This document shows, in pieces, positions 49,716-62,185 of a stretch of DNA of 64,000 bases. The DNA is taken from positions 9,651,501-9,715,500 of the forward strand of contig JAYKKT010000089.1 in assembly GCA_036023115.1 (NCBI GenBank), given 5' to 3'. The notes under the pieces were generated by a model. The model did not search any database, was not told where the DNA came from, and worked only from the letters and a program-made list of their open reading frames with translations. This stretch comes from Brasenia schreberi. Its lineage: Eukaryota > Streptophyta > Magnoliopsida > Nymphaeales > Cabombaceae. How positions within the stretch are numbered: the first letter of the stretch is position 1; the number at the start of each line of letters is the position of its first letter. A program made the position numbers and the translations under genes.

Positions 49716-50587
49716 AAACACAAAGAAAAAGATATTACAAATCCATCATTGAATCATATTTTTTCTCATTTTTCTTTAATAGATCATCCTAGTTAAGGAT
49801 AGAGACCTAGTTGAGTTGTATCTCCTTAAATAAGGAGATGCAACTCCACTGTGTTGAAACGGCATCTCTACTCAAACTCTTGATGACTTACAATTATTGG
49901 AAATCCATAAGCATGCTTCTATGAATCACAAAAATATATCACCCAATCAAACACTCTAACATCGTTTTTTCTCCTTTTTCTTTTCCTTTTCTCTTCTTCT
50001 TCTTTTCTACATGATGACAAAATTCTGAACAAATAAAATTCAAAAAATATGATAAGGAAAAGGATAAACTATTGTGAGCTATCAAAATATAAAAGGATGA
50101 TTATAGGGTCATATGTAATTAATTATAAAAGCTTGCGATATATCACCAAGAAAAACCAAAGCTGCCTGATAATTTCTCATGTTGTGATTTATATCTTTCA
50201 CTGTCAAGTATAAGTTTCTTATATAAAAAGGTTGAGGTCATGCATTAAATGTCTGACGTTTCTGCTCTAACGTACAGTGTGCTGTGTAGTATCTATGGGT
50301 CATTTTAATGGATACTTTTATGTTTGAAAAGTCAAACCATTTTTAATTGACATCAAAATCTCTAAGAGTAACAATTAATAATAAGAGATATGGTCTGGTC
50401 AAGAGTGCCTGAAATGGAATAGCGAGAAAGATACGCCAAATGCTGACTATCGTTTAAACAGATGCAATTAGAAATGTCAAAAAATACACTCATTTTCTTT
50501 AAAGCCAAAATTCGTCCAAGAATTCTTGCTAATCCAATCGGTGCCTTATCATTTATTGCTAATTTATTGTAGACGACATTAATGTCT

Positions 50588-50990
50588 ACTGTCAGGGCCC
50601 AGCACAGAGACTCTTGGGCAGAATTATTTATTGTATCTAAAAGTCATGTCATTTAGCATGCTTGACATAGCGAACGGGTCACACACGGCCAAATAATTCA
50701 AGTCATGTCATTTAGCATTTTTGACATAGTGCACGTATCACACACAGCCAAATAATTCTTACCAGTCCCCCACGCTTAATAAAATCTCCACCGACTCCTC
50801 GGATAAGAAAAAAGAACATTACCACCCTTTCTTGTGAAAGATATTGAACGTTTGATTATCTCTCTTCTTCAGCATGGATAACGTTGCTTTCACGAGAGCA
50901 TTATACATGTAGCTAGCACAATTCAGCGCCCCCCCCCCCCCGCCCCCGGCCTCTCCACATTCTCTCTCTCTCTCTCTCTCCATGTATGCA
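50588..50990 (+). promoter_or_regulatory. upstream region of lectin receptor kinase 1
   Basis: Shares blocks with 56450-56740 upstream of kinase 2 (GGGCCCAGCA, AAAAGTCATGTC, GGCCAAATAATTC, CACCGACTCCT). In this copy a 59-bp block is tandemly doubled (50641-50699 and 50700-50758). A C-run (50929-50947) and a TC-run (50961-50980) lie just before the ATG. Confidence 0.6.
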
Positions 50991-50992
50991 TA

Positions 50993-53295
50993 ATGTACCT
51001 TCTTCCCATCTTCTGCATCAGCCTGCTGATCCAATTCAGTCCTGCTTTCTCGTTCACTAACATTACCAATTTTAGTTATCCTTCATTCACCCCGAACAAC
51101 ACCCCTAACATCACATATATGGGTAATGCAAGTGCATCGAGTGATGGAGTCATCGATATCACCACCAATAAGGCCGATAAAAGTCTCTTCCAAAGCGCTG
51201 GTCGTGCCTTCTACGCAAATCCCATTCGACTCTATGATCAAGATACCGGCTCAATTGCGGACTTCGTTACGTATTTCACCTTCACAATCAAGAGCCTCGA
51301 CAACAACATCATGAAAGCCGATGGCATCACCTTCTTCCTATCGCGAGCAAACTCGACCTTGCCTGCAAATGCATCCTGCGGCGGATGTTTGGGCCTAATG
51401 AACGAGACCCTAAATAACTCGACCACCAACCAAATCGTAGCCGTCGAATTTGACACATACCCGAACCCCTGGGATCCGCAAATTCCTAACCACATGGGAA
51501 TTGATGTTAACTCGTTCATCTCCAATGTCACCGTGCCTTGGAAGTGGAACGCTTCTTTGGGAAAATTTGACGGTGAAGCATGGGTCTGGTACAACTCCAG
51601 CACAAAAATTCTGTCTGCAAGATTGACGAACAAGAACCCACAAGCCGACACAGAATCAGAATGGAACATCTTCTTGCCAATAGACCTCAGTCTGGTATTG
51701 CCTGAGCTCGTTGTGGTAGGCTTCACGGGGGCAACTGGAACAACGAAAGAGTTAAACCAGATTTCGTCTTGGAATTTCACGTCACAGCTATCCACTCCCG
51801 ATCCACCCCCCACTGGAAGTCCCCAATCCCCTCCCCCAGATACCGCCCCTACAAATTTATCTCCCATTAAGCGCACCAAACACAAGCTTTTCCCAATCCT
51901 GGCGACTAGTTTGACTTTGTTACTTCTTGGAACCATAGTTATAACAACCATGACCGTGTGGATTCGAAGGAGAAGGATGAACAATCGTAAAAAGAAGGAG
52001 ATAGAGGAGAATGTGTATGAACAAGATGACGGGGAAGACGATGAAATAGGCACTACTACCAGTTTCGAGATGGGGCCAAGGAGGTTTAGCTATGGAGAGC
52101 TCGCAGTTGCAACTAATTGCTTCAGCGAGGAGGAGAGGCTTGGTCAAGGTGGGTTTGGCTCGGTGTATAGAGGTGTCCTAAAGGGCACCCACGAGGTCGT
52201 GGCTGTGAAACGTTTGTCTAAAGACTCAAGCCAGGGGAAGAAGGAATACATGTCTGAGGTGACCGTGATTAGCCGGCTGCGTCACCGCAACCTTGTGAAG
52301 CTGATTGGCTGGTGCCACGAACGAAGTGAGCGTTTGCTCGTTTATGAGTATATGGAAGGGGGCAGCCTAGACTCGTACTTGTTCGGACACAAGACTGCTC
52401 AGGTCAGTCACTAGAGTCTCCCTTTGATATGTAAGTTGTGTTGACGCCGAAAAAGTCATTTCTGGTGACAACAATGTTATAGTGAATCCAACCACCATAT
52501 ATTCGTTTCTCTTCCCTCTGCTGGATTCTCTACTTTTCGTTTCAATTTTCACAGGTCCTTCCCTGGGAACGGAGGATGCGGATCGCTCTAGACATAGCCA
52601 ACGCGTTGCTGTACTTGCATGAGGAGTGGGAGCAGTGTGTAATACACCGCGACGTCAAGACAAGCAACGTGATGATGGACTCCGCACTCAATGGACGCCT
52701 GGGTGACTTCGGGCTGGCACGACTGGTGAACCATGGGTTTGCTCCAGAAACGACGATGATGGCCGGAACCGTGGGGTACATTGCACCAGAGTGCTTGTTC
52801 ACAGGCAAGGTTAGCAAAGAGAGCGACGTATACAGCTACGGAGTGGTGCTACTAGAGATCGCATGTGGTCGGAGAGCTTTAAGGTCTGTCGGGGAAAAAG
52901 GAACTCGACTGGTAGAGTGGGTTTGGGGGCTTTATGGTTCGGATTCACTCCTGGAGGCTATTGATGAGAGGCTCGGTTTTGATTTTAATAGAGAGGAGGC
53001 AGAGTGCATGATGATGGTTGGGTTATGGTGTGCATTGCCAGATATGGAGAGTAGACCTACGATAAGGGAGGCAATCCAGACGCTGAGATTCCAAGCCAAG
53101 CTGCCCAAGCTACCGCCTAAGATGCCCACACTCGTTTTCTATGTGCCCCCTACCATAGAAGATTTTAGTGTTTCCCTGAGCACCAGTACTGGAGCAACTA
53201 CAACATCTGTGACAACAGCCGGGTCATCAACCAAGGAGTGGTCGATGGAGGAGTCGATGTTGCATTCTCATAACGAAGAGATAGGATCCAGTTGA
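50993..53295 (+). CDS. L-type lectin receptor kinase 1, 2 exons, 716 aa
   Basis: Plasma-membrane receptor-like kinase with an extracellular legume-lectin domain. The family senses extracellular signals such as eATP, NAD+ or cell-wall/pathogen cues; the ligand here is unknown. Exon 1 is 50993-52402 and exon 2 52555-53295; the 152-bp GT-AG intron falls inside the kinase. Signal peptide about 1-20; lectin domain 21-265 with 'VEFDTYPN' (150-157) and 'NHMGIDVNS' (166-174); Pro-rich hinge 266-290; membrane span about 299-324. The kinase starts near 378: glycine loop GQGGFG (384-389), VAVK Lys406, HRD 501-503, DFG 521-523, APE present. All catalytic residues are kept, so an active kinase is expected. 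It ends in a Ser/Thr-rich tail. Exon 2 is nearly identical to that of the next gene. Confidence 0.93.
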
Positions 53296-53855
53296 GATGC
53301 TTCCTGGACCTTTCAACAATGTACCATTCAAAGGGTACATCTGTGCAAACCCTATTCATATGCCCAACGAGATTTAACTTTAAAAGTTTGTTGAAACTGA
53401 TGCATATTATCCGACTCTATTGTAAGGTTCTCCGTCAGCTTTCAGTTGCCTAATGCAATCAAGTTTTTATCTAGGTTGGTATATCTGTGCGAACCCTCAC
53501 TTGGTTGAAGAGGCAGGGAAACTGGTACGGTTTAATTCTAGCCAAACTGGTACGGTTTAATTCTAGCAAGGTCCAAGCAAACACATCGATCTAGGCCATT
53601 TTAGTCCAAAGCAATTATCGGATGATTGGAGAACACCCTTATGGAAGAGAATTGTTGGTGTTCGTTTTTTTCCCTTGGCAAAAGACCGTAGCTATTTGGT
53701 GCAGATGGAAGTAGCTGTAGTTAAAAATCCGACGCCAATGGTGGAGTCCATAATGAACAAACAATTCCTGCACTGGCCACCCACTGAGAGTCGGGATTGA
53801 ACCAACCTAATAATGTCTAGATCAAAATATTGATTGCCGTTTGTTCATTTTCAGC

Positions 53856-53857
<2 letters not shown>

Positions 53858-53926
<69 letters not shown>
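53858..53926. repeat. TA microsatellite
   Basis: About 34 TA units, some 560 bp past the kinase 1 stop. Confidence 0.97.
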
Positions 53927-53928
<2 letters not shown>

Positions 53929-54339
53929 TTGATTAACGAAAGTCCCTAAAAAGGATATTTTGTTGTGCTTCGGTCACAGTCATTGATCAAAATAAATGGA
54001 GGGCAGAAATGCATCCAAAAGAACTGTCAGTCTGATCGCGCGCTTCTGATTGTGAACCACCCTTGTTAGGGACTTGTGTTAATATATATAGGTAGGTAGG
54101 TATACATGTTTATATATACATTTATATATTATAATATTAGAAAGGTTATGTTTAACTCTTGATTCTAAAGGATCGGAATCTTAGAACATTGGTCTTACAG
54201 AATACTCCAAAACTTATCTTAAAATATACTGTAACAAATTTTAAGGCATAGACCCTATTGACACGTCTCTTCTTCCCCTCACTCTCTCCTCTCCCCTTCA
54301 CTCTCTCTCTGTCTTTCTGTCTATACATGTATAAATATA

Positions 54340-54430
54340 TATAAAGTCGTAGCTTAATGGCAAAAGGGGTTAGCATTCTAACACACAAGGTGAGGACTTC
54401 AATACTGGAGTGTCCATTCAATAGCAGGTT
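54340..54430 (+). mobile_element. tRNA-derived SINE remnant
   Basis: A-box-like GTAGCTTAATGGC from 54349 and B-box-like GGACTTCAATACTGG at 54394-54408, with tRNA-like spacing. Confidence 0.5.
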
Positions 54431-54720
54431 TGCCTAACCGTAAGTGTAATTTCCACAAATACACAAATATATATGCATGGGTATATATAAATATTCGTAA
54501 ATATGTAATGTTTTTAAGTGCATAATTTTGTATAAAGATCTCTACAATTTGATCTTTAACATAAACAATTGATATGATAAAATAAAAAGTATAGATGTAT
54601 TAAATATAATTAAAAGTTATAACTATGCTTTTAATTAAATCTCATATATGTCAATGAAACAATGAAGATATTTATGCAATATTATGTACTAAAAAGTATT
54701 ATGCATTTATCACTATCTCA

Positions 54721-54725
54721 TATAC

Positions 54726-54765
<40 letters not shown>
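54721..54765. repeat. TA microsatellite
   Basis: TA run with CATA start. The intergenic stretch 53.3-56.4 kb otherwise holds no supported gene. Confidence 0.95.
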
Positions 54766-54768
<3 letters not shown>

Positions 54769-55659
54769 TGTATGATTTAAAATTTTGAGAATAAATTTTT
54801 TTATAAGAGAATAGGAAGTGATGTCGAGTCGGATCTGGCCGAATTGGGCTCCACCCAAACCTGCATGGGGACCCGACTAAGTTCCCTTGCCAAAGAGCCA
54901 TAATAGAGGCTCGGTGGCTGGGACAGGAGCCACCCCAAGGAGAGGAAAAGAAACGGAGGAAATAGAGAAAGAAAGAGAAAGGGAAAAAAAAGGGTTAAAG
55001 GACGTTCTACTTGTCGAATCCGTGCCGAGCTAACAGGAAATGGTAAGATTCATCTAAGTTTTTTCTCAAATGTTTAGTTTTAGTGGGTTTTGAGGTAATG
55101 TTCCGATCAAATCCGATCTCTTGTTTGCGAGTCAATCATGCTTAATTTTAGTGGGTTTTGAGCTTTATGAATAAGCAATACGAGAATAATCCAATGAAAA
55201 GAACGACAATGTTTTAATGAATAAGGAAAAAGGGAAAAAAGATCTTTAACATTTGAAATGCAAAGATTCATACTTTTTTGTATCAAAAAATTAAAAAATA
55301 TTATCTTCATGTTGTTTACATACAGCTTTTTTTTAAATTTAGTTTTTTAATAACTATTGCTTTTAAAAGTATTAAAATTTAGTGTTTTAATAACTATTAT
55401 GAAAAGATGCAAATGTTCATACTTTCCATTTTTAAAAGTAAAAGAATGTTCAACAGGACTCAATCAAAGTCACGTCCAAACGGGTGATAACTAGTCCCCA
55501 GTGACAGAGCACGGAATGATTACTCTTTCGTGTCCTTTTCTTTTTGCTTTGAAATTTAAAACTCGTCACACACGGTGCAGCGTCTGCACGTGAGCTTAGG
55601 TAGAAGTACCAAATTTTAAGTAGTTAGGTGACAGACTTCTTGGCCAATTTTATGCCTTA

Positions 55660-55750
55660 GATACATGCCTAAGGCATCGAACTTGCAACCTTCAATTTAT
55701 GAGTCGACCCTCTAGCCATGCATGTAAAGCATCTCTCGTTGCGCAAAAAC
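55660..55750 (-). mobile_element. tRNA-derived SINE remnant
   Basis: On the minus strand, A-box-like 'GCATGGCTAGAGGGTCG' precedes B-box-like 'GGTTGCAAGTTCGATGCC'. A T-run and a 'GAACTCACGCGAGTCGAGG' stretch at 55760-55850 may belong to another repeat also seen near 20420-20530. Confidence 0.5.
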
Positions 55751-56449
55751 GCCTTTTTCTGCTTTTTTTTTTTTTGGAGTTACAATGGGAGCCCGAAGCA
55801 AGCAAGGTATACACACCCAGGAGTAGAACTCACGCGAGTCGAGGGCCGGCCGTGCCTCATAAGATAATAGTATGAGTGCAAAATATGGGTCTCCAAAAAC
55901 TTGAGAGCCTGTAAATCTGTTTTAGACGTGCCTTTCTTACTCCTTTCTTTCTCACGTTCATTCTCTTTCTTAGTCGGTGATAAATTATCTTCATGTATCT
56001 TTAAGACGATACCATGCCAACAACCCAACATCAGCAATGTGCCAATTCAAAGGTCCGACTTTCAATCCAACTGTGATTGGATACCAAAAGTTGTCATGAT
56101 TAAAGGATTTGGCACATGACCGACACACAACCGAAACCGATTAAGCTAGCCTTTATTCAAGTTTGGGCACATTGCACAAGCACGACATTAAGTTTGCATG
56201 AGTTTTTTTTTTAATTCGCAAAGTTCAAAAAAAACAAAGTTAGTGTAAAGAATAACTTTATTAAATAAGAAAAGATAGTTAGAACAAAAAATGATTGTTT
56301 TTAAGAGAATGTCCGAAAAGATTTCTAACAAAGTTGTCAAGGATCCTTCAACAAGACCGAAATAACAGCCATACTTAAGTTTTTGGTGGTTGAAGGGTCA
56401 CACTCAACTCTCTTTTTCCATGCGTCCAACAAGTCTTTAATCTAATCGA

Positions 56450-56760
56450 CTGTTAGGGCCCAGCATAAAGACTCTTAGTTAGACTTATCTCTTCTAATTA
56501 AAAGTCATGTCGTTTAGCATATTGACAAAGGGAACGTATCGGGCACGGCCAAATAATTCTTGCCGGTCTTCCACTCTTAACAAAGTCACCACCGACTCCT
56601 TGCACAAGAAAATATAACATCGCCACACTTTCCTGTTAAAGATCTTGACCGTTTGATTCTGTCTCTTCCTTCGATACCGTTGCCGTCACGAGATTGATCG
56701 ATCGCCGGAGCATTATAATAGCAAGCACAATTCAGCCCTCTCTCACTCTGTGTGCGTGTG
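56450..56760 (+). promoter_or_regulatory. upstream region of lectin receptor kinase 2
   Basis: Homologous to 50588-50990 but with a single copy of the 59-bp block. No TATA box is obvious; a leader containing CTCTCTCACTCTGTGTG lies before the ATG. Confidence 0.5.
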
Positions 56761-56764
56761 CATA

Positions 56765-58954
56765 ATGTTCCTTGTCCCCGAGTTCTGCATCATCCTCCTA
56801 ATCCAATTCTGTCTGGCTTTCTCATTCACCAACATTACCACGTTCTATTTTCCTTCTTTCACGTGGAACAGCCAAGACATCATCTACTCCGGTAACGCTA
56901 GAGCATCATCGGAGGGAGTCATCGACCTTACCACCAATCCGATATACGGAGAAGATGCAACGAACGTCGGCCGAGCCGTCTACGCCAAACCCATTCGACT
57001 CTATGATAAAAACACCAGCTCAGTAGCGGACATTGTCACCCACTTCACCTTCCTCATTAACAGCAGCCTCAATGGAACGTTCCGAGGTGGTGATGGTCTC
57101 ACCTTCTTCCTATCTCGACTTGACTGGACCTTGCCTGCAAATTCCTCAGGCACATATCTCGGCCTCCTGGATAAAACCAGAAACGGATTGGCCACCAATA
57201 AACTGGTAGCCGTCGAGATTGACACATACGACAGTGATTCATCTGAACCAAATGGAAACCATATGGGCATCGATGTGAACTCACTTCTCTCCAGCGTGAC
57301 CAGCGATTGGCAGTGGGACACTAACAGAATATTAAATGGTGAGGCATGGATTTTATACAACTCCACCACAAGAGTCTTGTCTGCCAGAATGACCAACAAA
57401 AACCTGCAACCCTATACAGAATGGAACATCTCCTACCCAATCGACCTGACCGAGTTTCTTCCTGATCTCGTTGTTGTGGGATTCTCAGCATCTTCTCTAG
57501 CAAGCTTGGAATCGCACCGGATTTTGTCGTGGAATTTCTCATCATACCTTACAACTCCGAATCCAACAGCCACAAAGCACTTCAAATCCAAGTTTGTCAT
57601 TATCCTAGTTCCACTATTATTCCTTGGAGGCTTTTCTATTGTAGTTATGATCCTGATTCGTGGGAGAAATAGGATGAATTATCATAAAAGGAAGGAGATG
57701 AATGGGGCAGAGTGGAAGGAGAAAGAGCAAGAAGCTTCCGAAACATATAATGTGGATATGTTGGCTAACTTTCATTCAGGGCCAAGAAGGTTTAGCTATG
57801 TGGAGCTTGGGGAAGCAACTAAATTCTTCAGCGAGGAGGAGAGGCTTGGCAAAGGTGGGTTTGGTGGGGTGTATAAAGGCGTTCTCAAGGACACAAATGA
57901 GGTTGTGGCGGTGAAGCGTTTATCTAAAGACTCAAGCCAAGGGATAAAGGAATACATCTCTGAGGTGACCGTAATCAGTCGGCTGCGCCATCGTAACCTT
58001 GTGCCACTGATCGGGTGGTGCCACGAAGGATGTGAGCGGTTGCTCGTTTATGAGTATATGGAAGGGGGGTGCCTAGACTGTCACTTGTTCTCACCCAACA
58101 CTGAACAGGTCCGTCACTAGAGCCTCACTTTGATATGTTGTTTGTTAATCTATCCACCGTATATTCGTTTCTCTTCCTTCTGCTGGATTCTCTACTTTTC
58201 GTTTCAATTTTCACAGGTCCTTTCCTGGGAACGGAGGATGAGGATCGCTCTAGACATAGCCAACGCGTTGCTGTACTTGCATGAGGAGTGGGAGCAGTGT
58301 GTAATACACCGCGACGTCAAGACAAGCAACGTGATGATGGACTCCGCATTCAATGGATGCCTGGGTGACTTCGGGCTGGCACGACTGGTGAACCATGGGT
58401 TTTCCCCAGAAACGACGATGATGGCCGGAACCATCGGGTACATTGCACCAGAGTGCCTGTTCACAGGCAAAGTTAGCAAAGAGAGCGACGTATACAGCTA
58501 CGGAGTGGTGCTACTAGAGATCGCATGTGGTCGGAGAGCTTTAAGGTCTGTCGGGGAAAAAGGAACTCGACTGGTAGAGTGGGTTTGGGGGCTTTATGGT
58601 TCGGATTCACTCCTGGAGGCTATTGATGAGAGGCTCGGTTCTGAGTTTAATAAAGAGGAGGCAGAGTGCATGATGATGGTTGGGTTATGGTGTGCATTGC
58701 CAGATATGGAGAGTAGACCCACGATAAGAGAGGCAATCCAGACGCTGAGATTCCAAGCCAAGCTGCCCAAGCTACCGCCTAAGATGCCCACACTCGTTTT
58801 CTATGTGCCCCCTACCAGTCAACATAGAGGAGATTTTAATGTTCCCCTGAGCACCAGTACTGGTGCAACTACAACATCTGTGACAACAGCCGTGTCATCA
58901 ACCAAGGAGTGGTCAATGCTGCATTCTTATAACGAAGAAATCGGATCCAGATGA
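56765..58954 (+). CDS. L-type lectin receptor kinase 2, 2 exons, 693 aa
   Basis: Tandem paralogue of kinase 1 with the same topology. Exon 1 is 56765-58108 and exon 2 58217-58954; intron 108 bp. The ATG at 56765 is preferred because codons before it start from GTG. Signal peptide about 1-19; lectin domain about 20-262 with 'VEIDTYDSD' and 'NHMGIDVNS'; a short hinge without the Pro-rich run of kinase 1; membrane span about 277-298. Kinase: GKGGFG loop near 362-367, Lys384, HRD 479-481, DFG 499-501. The lectin part is clearly diverged from kinase 1, but exon 2 differs by only 8 residues in roughly the first 200. The tail differs by a small insertion (QHRG) and a deletion. Catalytic residues are intact. 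Confidence 0.93.
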
Positions 58955-59719
58955 GATGCTTCGTGGACATTTTAGCAATCTACGAATCAAAAGGTACAAA
59001 TTTTTCAACCAAATTACTTTTAGTGATTGATTATGACCACATAGATCACTTCATCAATGACACCTGAAGATTTGATCTTCAAAACTAAATACGGCTCTCC
59101 TTTTGAAGTATTGCAATTGTTAACCTCAACCAACTGGATTAGTTCTAAAGGATTGGTATATTTTCATGTGAAGGTGTGGAAATGAGTATCTAAAGTGTAA
59201 ACCTTGACATTAACCGAACCTTTCTTCATATAGGTGAGATAGTTTATCTGGTGTACCTTTATGATTCAGATTTTTCTGTCACACGGTTGCTATGTCTGTG
59301 AGTGCCAGTGGGCCGTTGTCTTTTGTTGTCTGAAAGATTTACACAGTTCCCGTCTGACCTCTTGGCGTCGGTCAGCTGATTACCAGAAACGACAATTTCC
59401 AAAATATTTTATCTGTAATACCTTCTTATTTTTCTAAAAACCGAACAAGGCTATTTGTACTTTTACTTTTCAAAATGTCATAGTTCTTTTTCTTAATTTG
59501 CGCCCACAGCATAATTCAACTGGCAGGGTGCTAAGAATCCCTGCTGCTAGTGGGGAGTTGGCTCCGGGACGCTGCACGTTTGTTGGGCTTTTGCCTCCCT
59601 TTGTAATAAAGAAGAAAAAAATGTTTCCTTTTCACTTTGTTTGAGTAGAAAGGTGCGGTTTTATTTCTAAGAACATGGAACTTTGACATAGGATGGCCAG
59701 TGGCCGGCTTCACTTTGAA

Positions 59720-59917
59720 AAGGTGTCCCTTTACGTTTTAACCTCATGAGGGTGTATTTGTCCGAACGTTACTTTTGGCTCACAGAAGCCCTGAATATTA
59801 CCCAATCGAATGTTGTGGCTTCTTTTTTTCTTTATGAAAACGCCTTATGTGTTTTTTCCCTCTCCCCTCTGACATGGCCTCTCTCTCTCTACATATATAT
59901 ATACATATATATATATG

Positions 59918-59974
<57 letters not shown>

Positions 59975-60625
59975 AGCTCATTTGAGAAAATAGCTGGTGT
60001 AGGCTTGTAGCATAGAAATAGTTAGAGAAAACTAGAGATTTGCAAATCAACGGGAAAACAAGTTCTTCCGTTGGCATTTGTTAAAATCATAACAGGGAAA
60101 GAAAGAAATAAAATCGGTATCAAGAATTATGATTTTCTCTTTTAGGACGAGTATTTGATCTCTTGAAGTTAATTTGGATATTGCAGTTGATAAAGAAAAA
60201 CAGGCTCTTCTCAACACTATGGCATGGAAGTGGAAATATGTTTAGTAATATAATTGGTGTGGACAATATTGTGGATTTAAATGTTGCTGCTAAGAATGAA
60301 ATCATTGTCAAGACACCCCTTTAAGTGAACCTTGAGTATAGTTTCCCCTTGAACTTTTTCACTATGAATTTCATGGTGTTATGTACTTGTTATTTTTGTG
60401 ATGTTTTGTTCCGTAATTTATGTTGGACCTCTTTCCTTGACAAGAATTACAAAAGTAAACTTTATTGTGTATTTTGTTTCTCCAAGTTCTTAAGGAGTAA
60501 TAGCATGGTTGACATCAGATGCATCCTAAACCAACCTGAATAACCTCACATTTTCATTTGTCAGTCGATTGACACATTGGCATGGAGTATTTTCCACTTT
60601 AATTAAATAGACAATGGGTAGCGTA
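59720..60625 (+). repeat. direct duplication, unit 1
   Basis: Matches 61335-62185 in order: 'CCCTTTACGTTTTAA', 'TTTATGAAAACGCC', 'ACTAGAGATTTGCAAA', 'GACGAGTATTTGATC', 'GTGAACCTTGAGTA', 'TTTCATGGTGTTATGTACTTG' split by changes, and 'TGGAGTATTTTCCACTTTAAT'. Contains the TA/GT microsatellite. No recognisable protein. The stretch 58955-59720 before it shows nothing. Confidence 0.85.
59891..59974. repeat. TA/GT compound microsatellite
   Basis: TA units with CATA interruptions followed by about 12 GT units; absent from duplication unit 2. Confidence 0.97.
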
Positions 60626-61334
60626 CGATAGAACAGGTCACTTATGATCAATTGATTATATGATTCATGAAGCTCCTATATAAGAAAATAATTCTCATGT
60701 TCTATGGTGAAATGGTCTTGATTGCAAGATCCAAAAGACTGTAAAATGATCCTTCATTCATCCTTTTAGAGGATCGCAAGACCGTAAAATCCAAGGATCC
60801 ATGTGGGGATATATTGACAACCATAACCCACACCATGGTCGGAGTTGGCACTCATAGCAGGTGCTGACAGAAAAAGGGAAACTTGGTAATAATAAACCCG
60901 AACTTGAATTCAGTCAAAATCCAACGCCAGAGAAGCCAGATCCAAGCAAACACTTCAACTCTAAATAGGCATCCAGCGCATCGGATGCAAGTTTTGGAAT
61001 GGACAATTCTAAGTCGAATCTGGTTCAGGTTACAGTTCCATGTTCGACAAATTGCTAAAGCTTATACCGGGGATCAGATTTACTCAGTGGGTTGTTATCC
61101 CTTTAACACCATCACTATGTCATGGGCTTGGACTAAATTGGCAAACTCTACCAAGATGAATTTTTTTAGCTTCTTCCGTTATTGTAACCAGATTTGTATT
61201 TTATTCTACGCCATGTTAGAATCAACACCTACTAGCTGCCATATGATGCCATCATTCCGCAATCAACATAATGTAGAACTAAGATTCGATCTCAACAATA
61301 AGACATTAACATAAAGGTTCTTTTGAAAAGGTAA
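60626..61334. other. spacer between duplicated units, no gene supported
   Basis: Contains a 143-codon open frame at 60883-61314 without recognisable motifs and with a composition like its surroundings. I do not call it a gene. Confidence 0.4.
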
Positions 61335-62185
61335 AATCTTTCCCTTTACGTTTTAAACTCATGAGGGTATATGTGTTCAGAACGTTGCTTTTGGCTCATT
61401 TAAGCCCTACATGTAAACCAATAGAATGTTGTGGCACTTGTCATTTTTTTTCTTTATGAAAACGCCTTTCTCGTATGTCTTATTTCCCTCTCCCCTCTGA
61501 GATGGCGGCCCTCTCTATCTTTTTCTCTCCAGCATTTGGAAAAGTAGTTGTTGTAGGTTTATTGCATAAAAATAGTTAGAGAAAACTAGAGATTTGCAAA
61601 ACAAGAAAACAAGTTCCTTCGTTGGTATTGATTAAAATCATAGTAGGGAAAGAAAGAAACAAGAAATGATCAGAAAGATTGAGCATCAAGATTACGAATA
61701 ATGTTTTTCTCTTATAGGACGAGTATTTGATCCCTTGAAGTTAATTTGGATCTGCAGTGACAGAGAATTGGGCTCTACTCAGCACCATGGCGTGTGGGAA
61801 ATGTGTTTAGTAACATGATTGGGGGGTACCGTATTGTGGATGCAAATGATGGAATTGTTGTCGAAACACCTCTCTAAGTGAACCTTGAGTACAGTTTTCC
61901 TTTGAACTTTTTAGTATGAATTTCATGGTGTTATGTACTTGCTGTTCTTGTAAATGATGTTTTGGTTTATAATTTATGTTAGATCTCTTTAGTTGGTATT
62001 GTTGGGGTATATAACTGAAAGAATTATAAAAGTAAATTTTGTTGTGTATTTTGTTTCTCCAAGTTCTTAAGGAGTAGCAGCAGGACATACATCCTAAACC
62101 AACCTAAATAACCTCACATTTTCTTTTGCCCATCGATTGATACATTGGGATGGAGTATTTTCCACTTTAATCAAATAGACAAATG
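61335..62185 (+). repeat. direct duplication, unit 2
   Basis: Diverged copy of 59720-60625 (see there). It ends near 'AAATAGACAAATGGGT', where the LTR-like sequence begins. Confidence 0.85.

Noticed and set aside
60883..61314. 143-codon open frame
   Set aside because: No motifs, base use like the surrounding noncoding DNA, and located in the spacer of a repeat pair.
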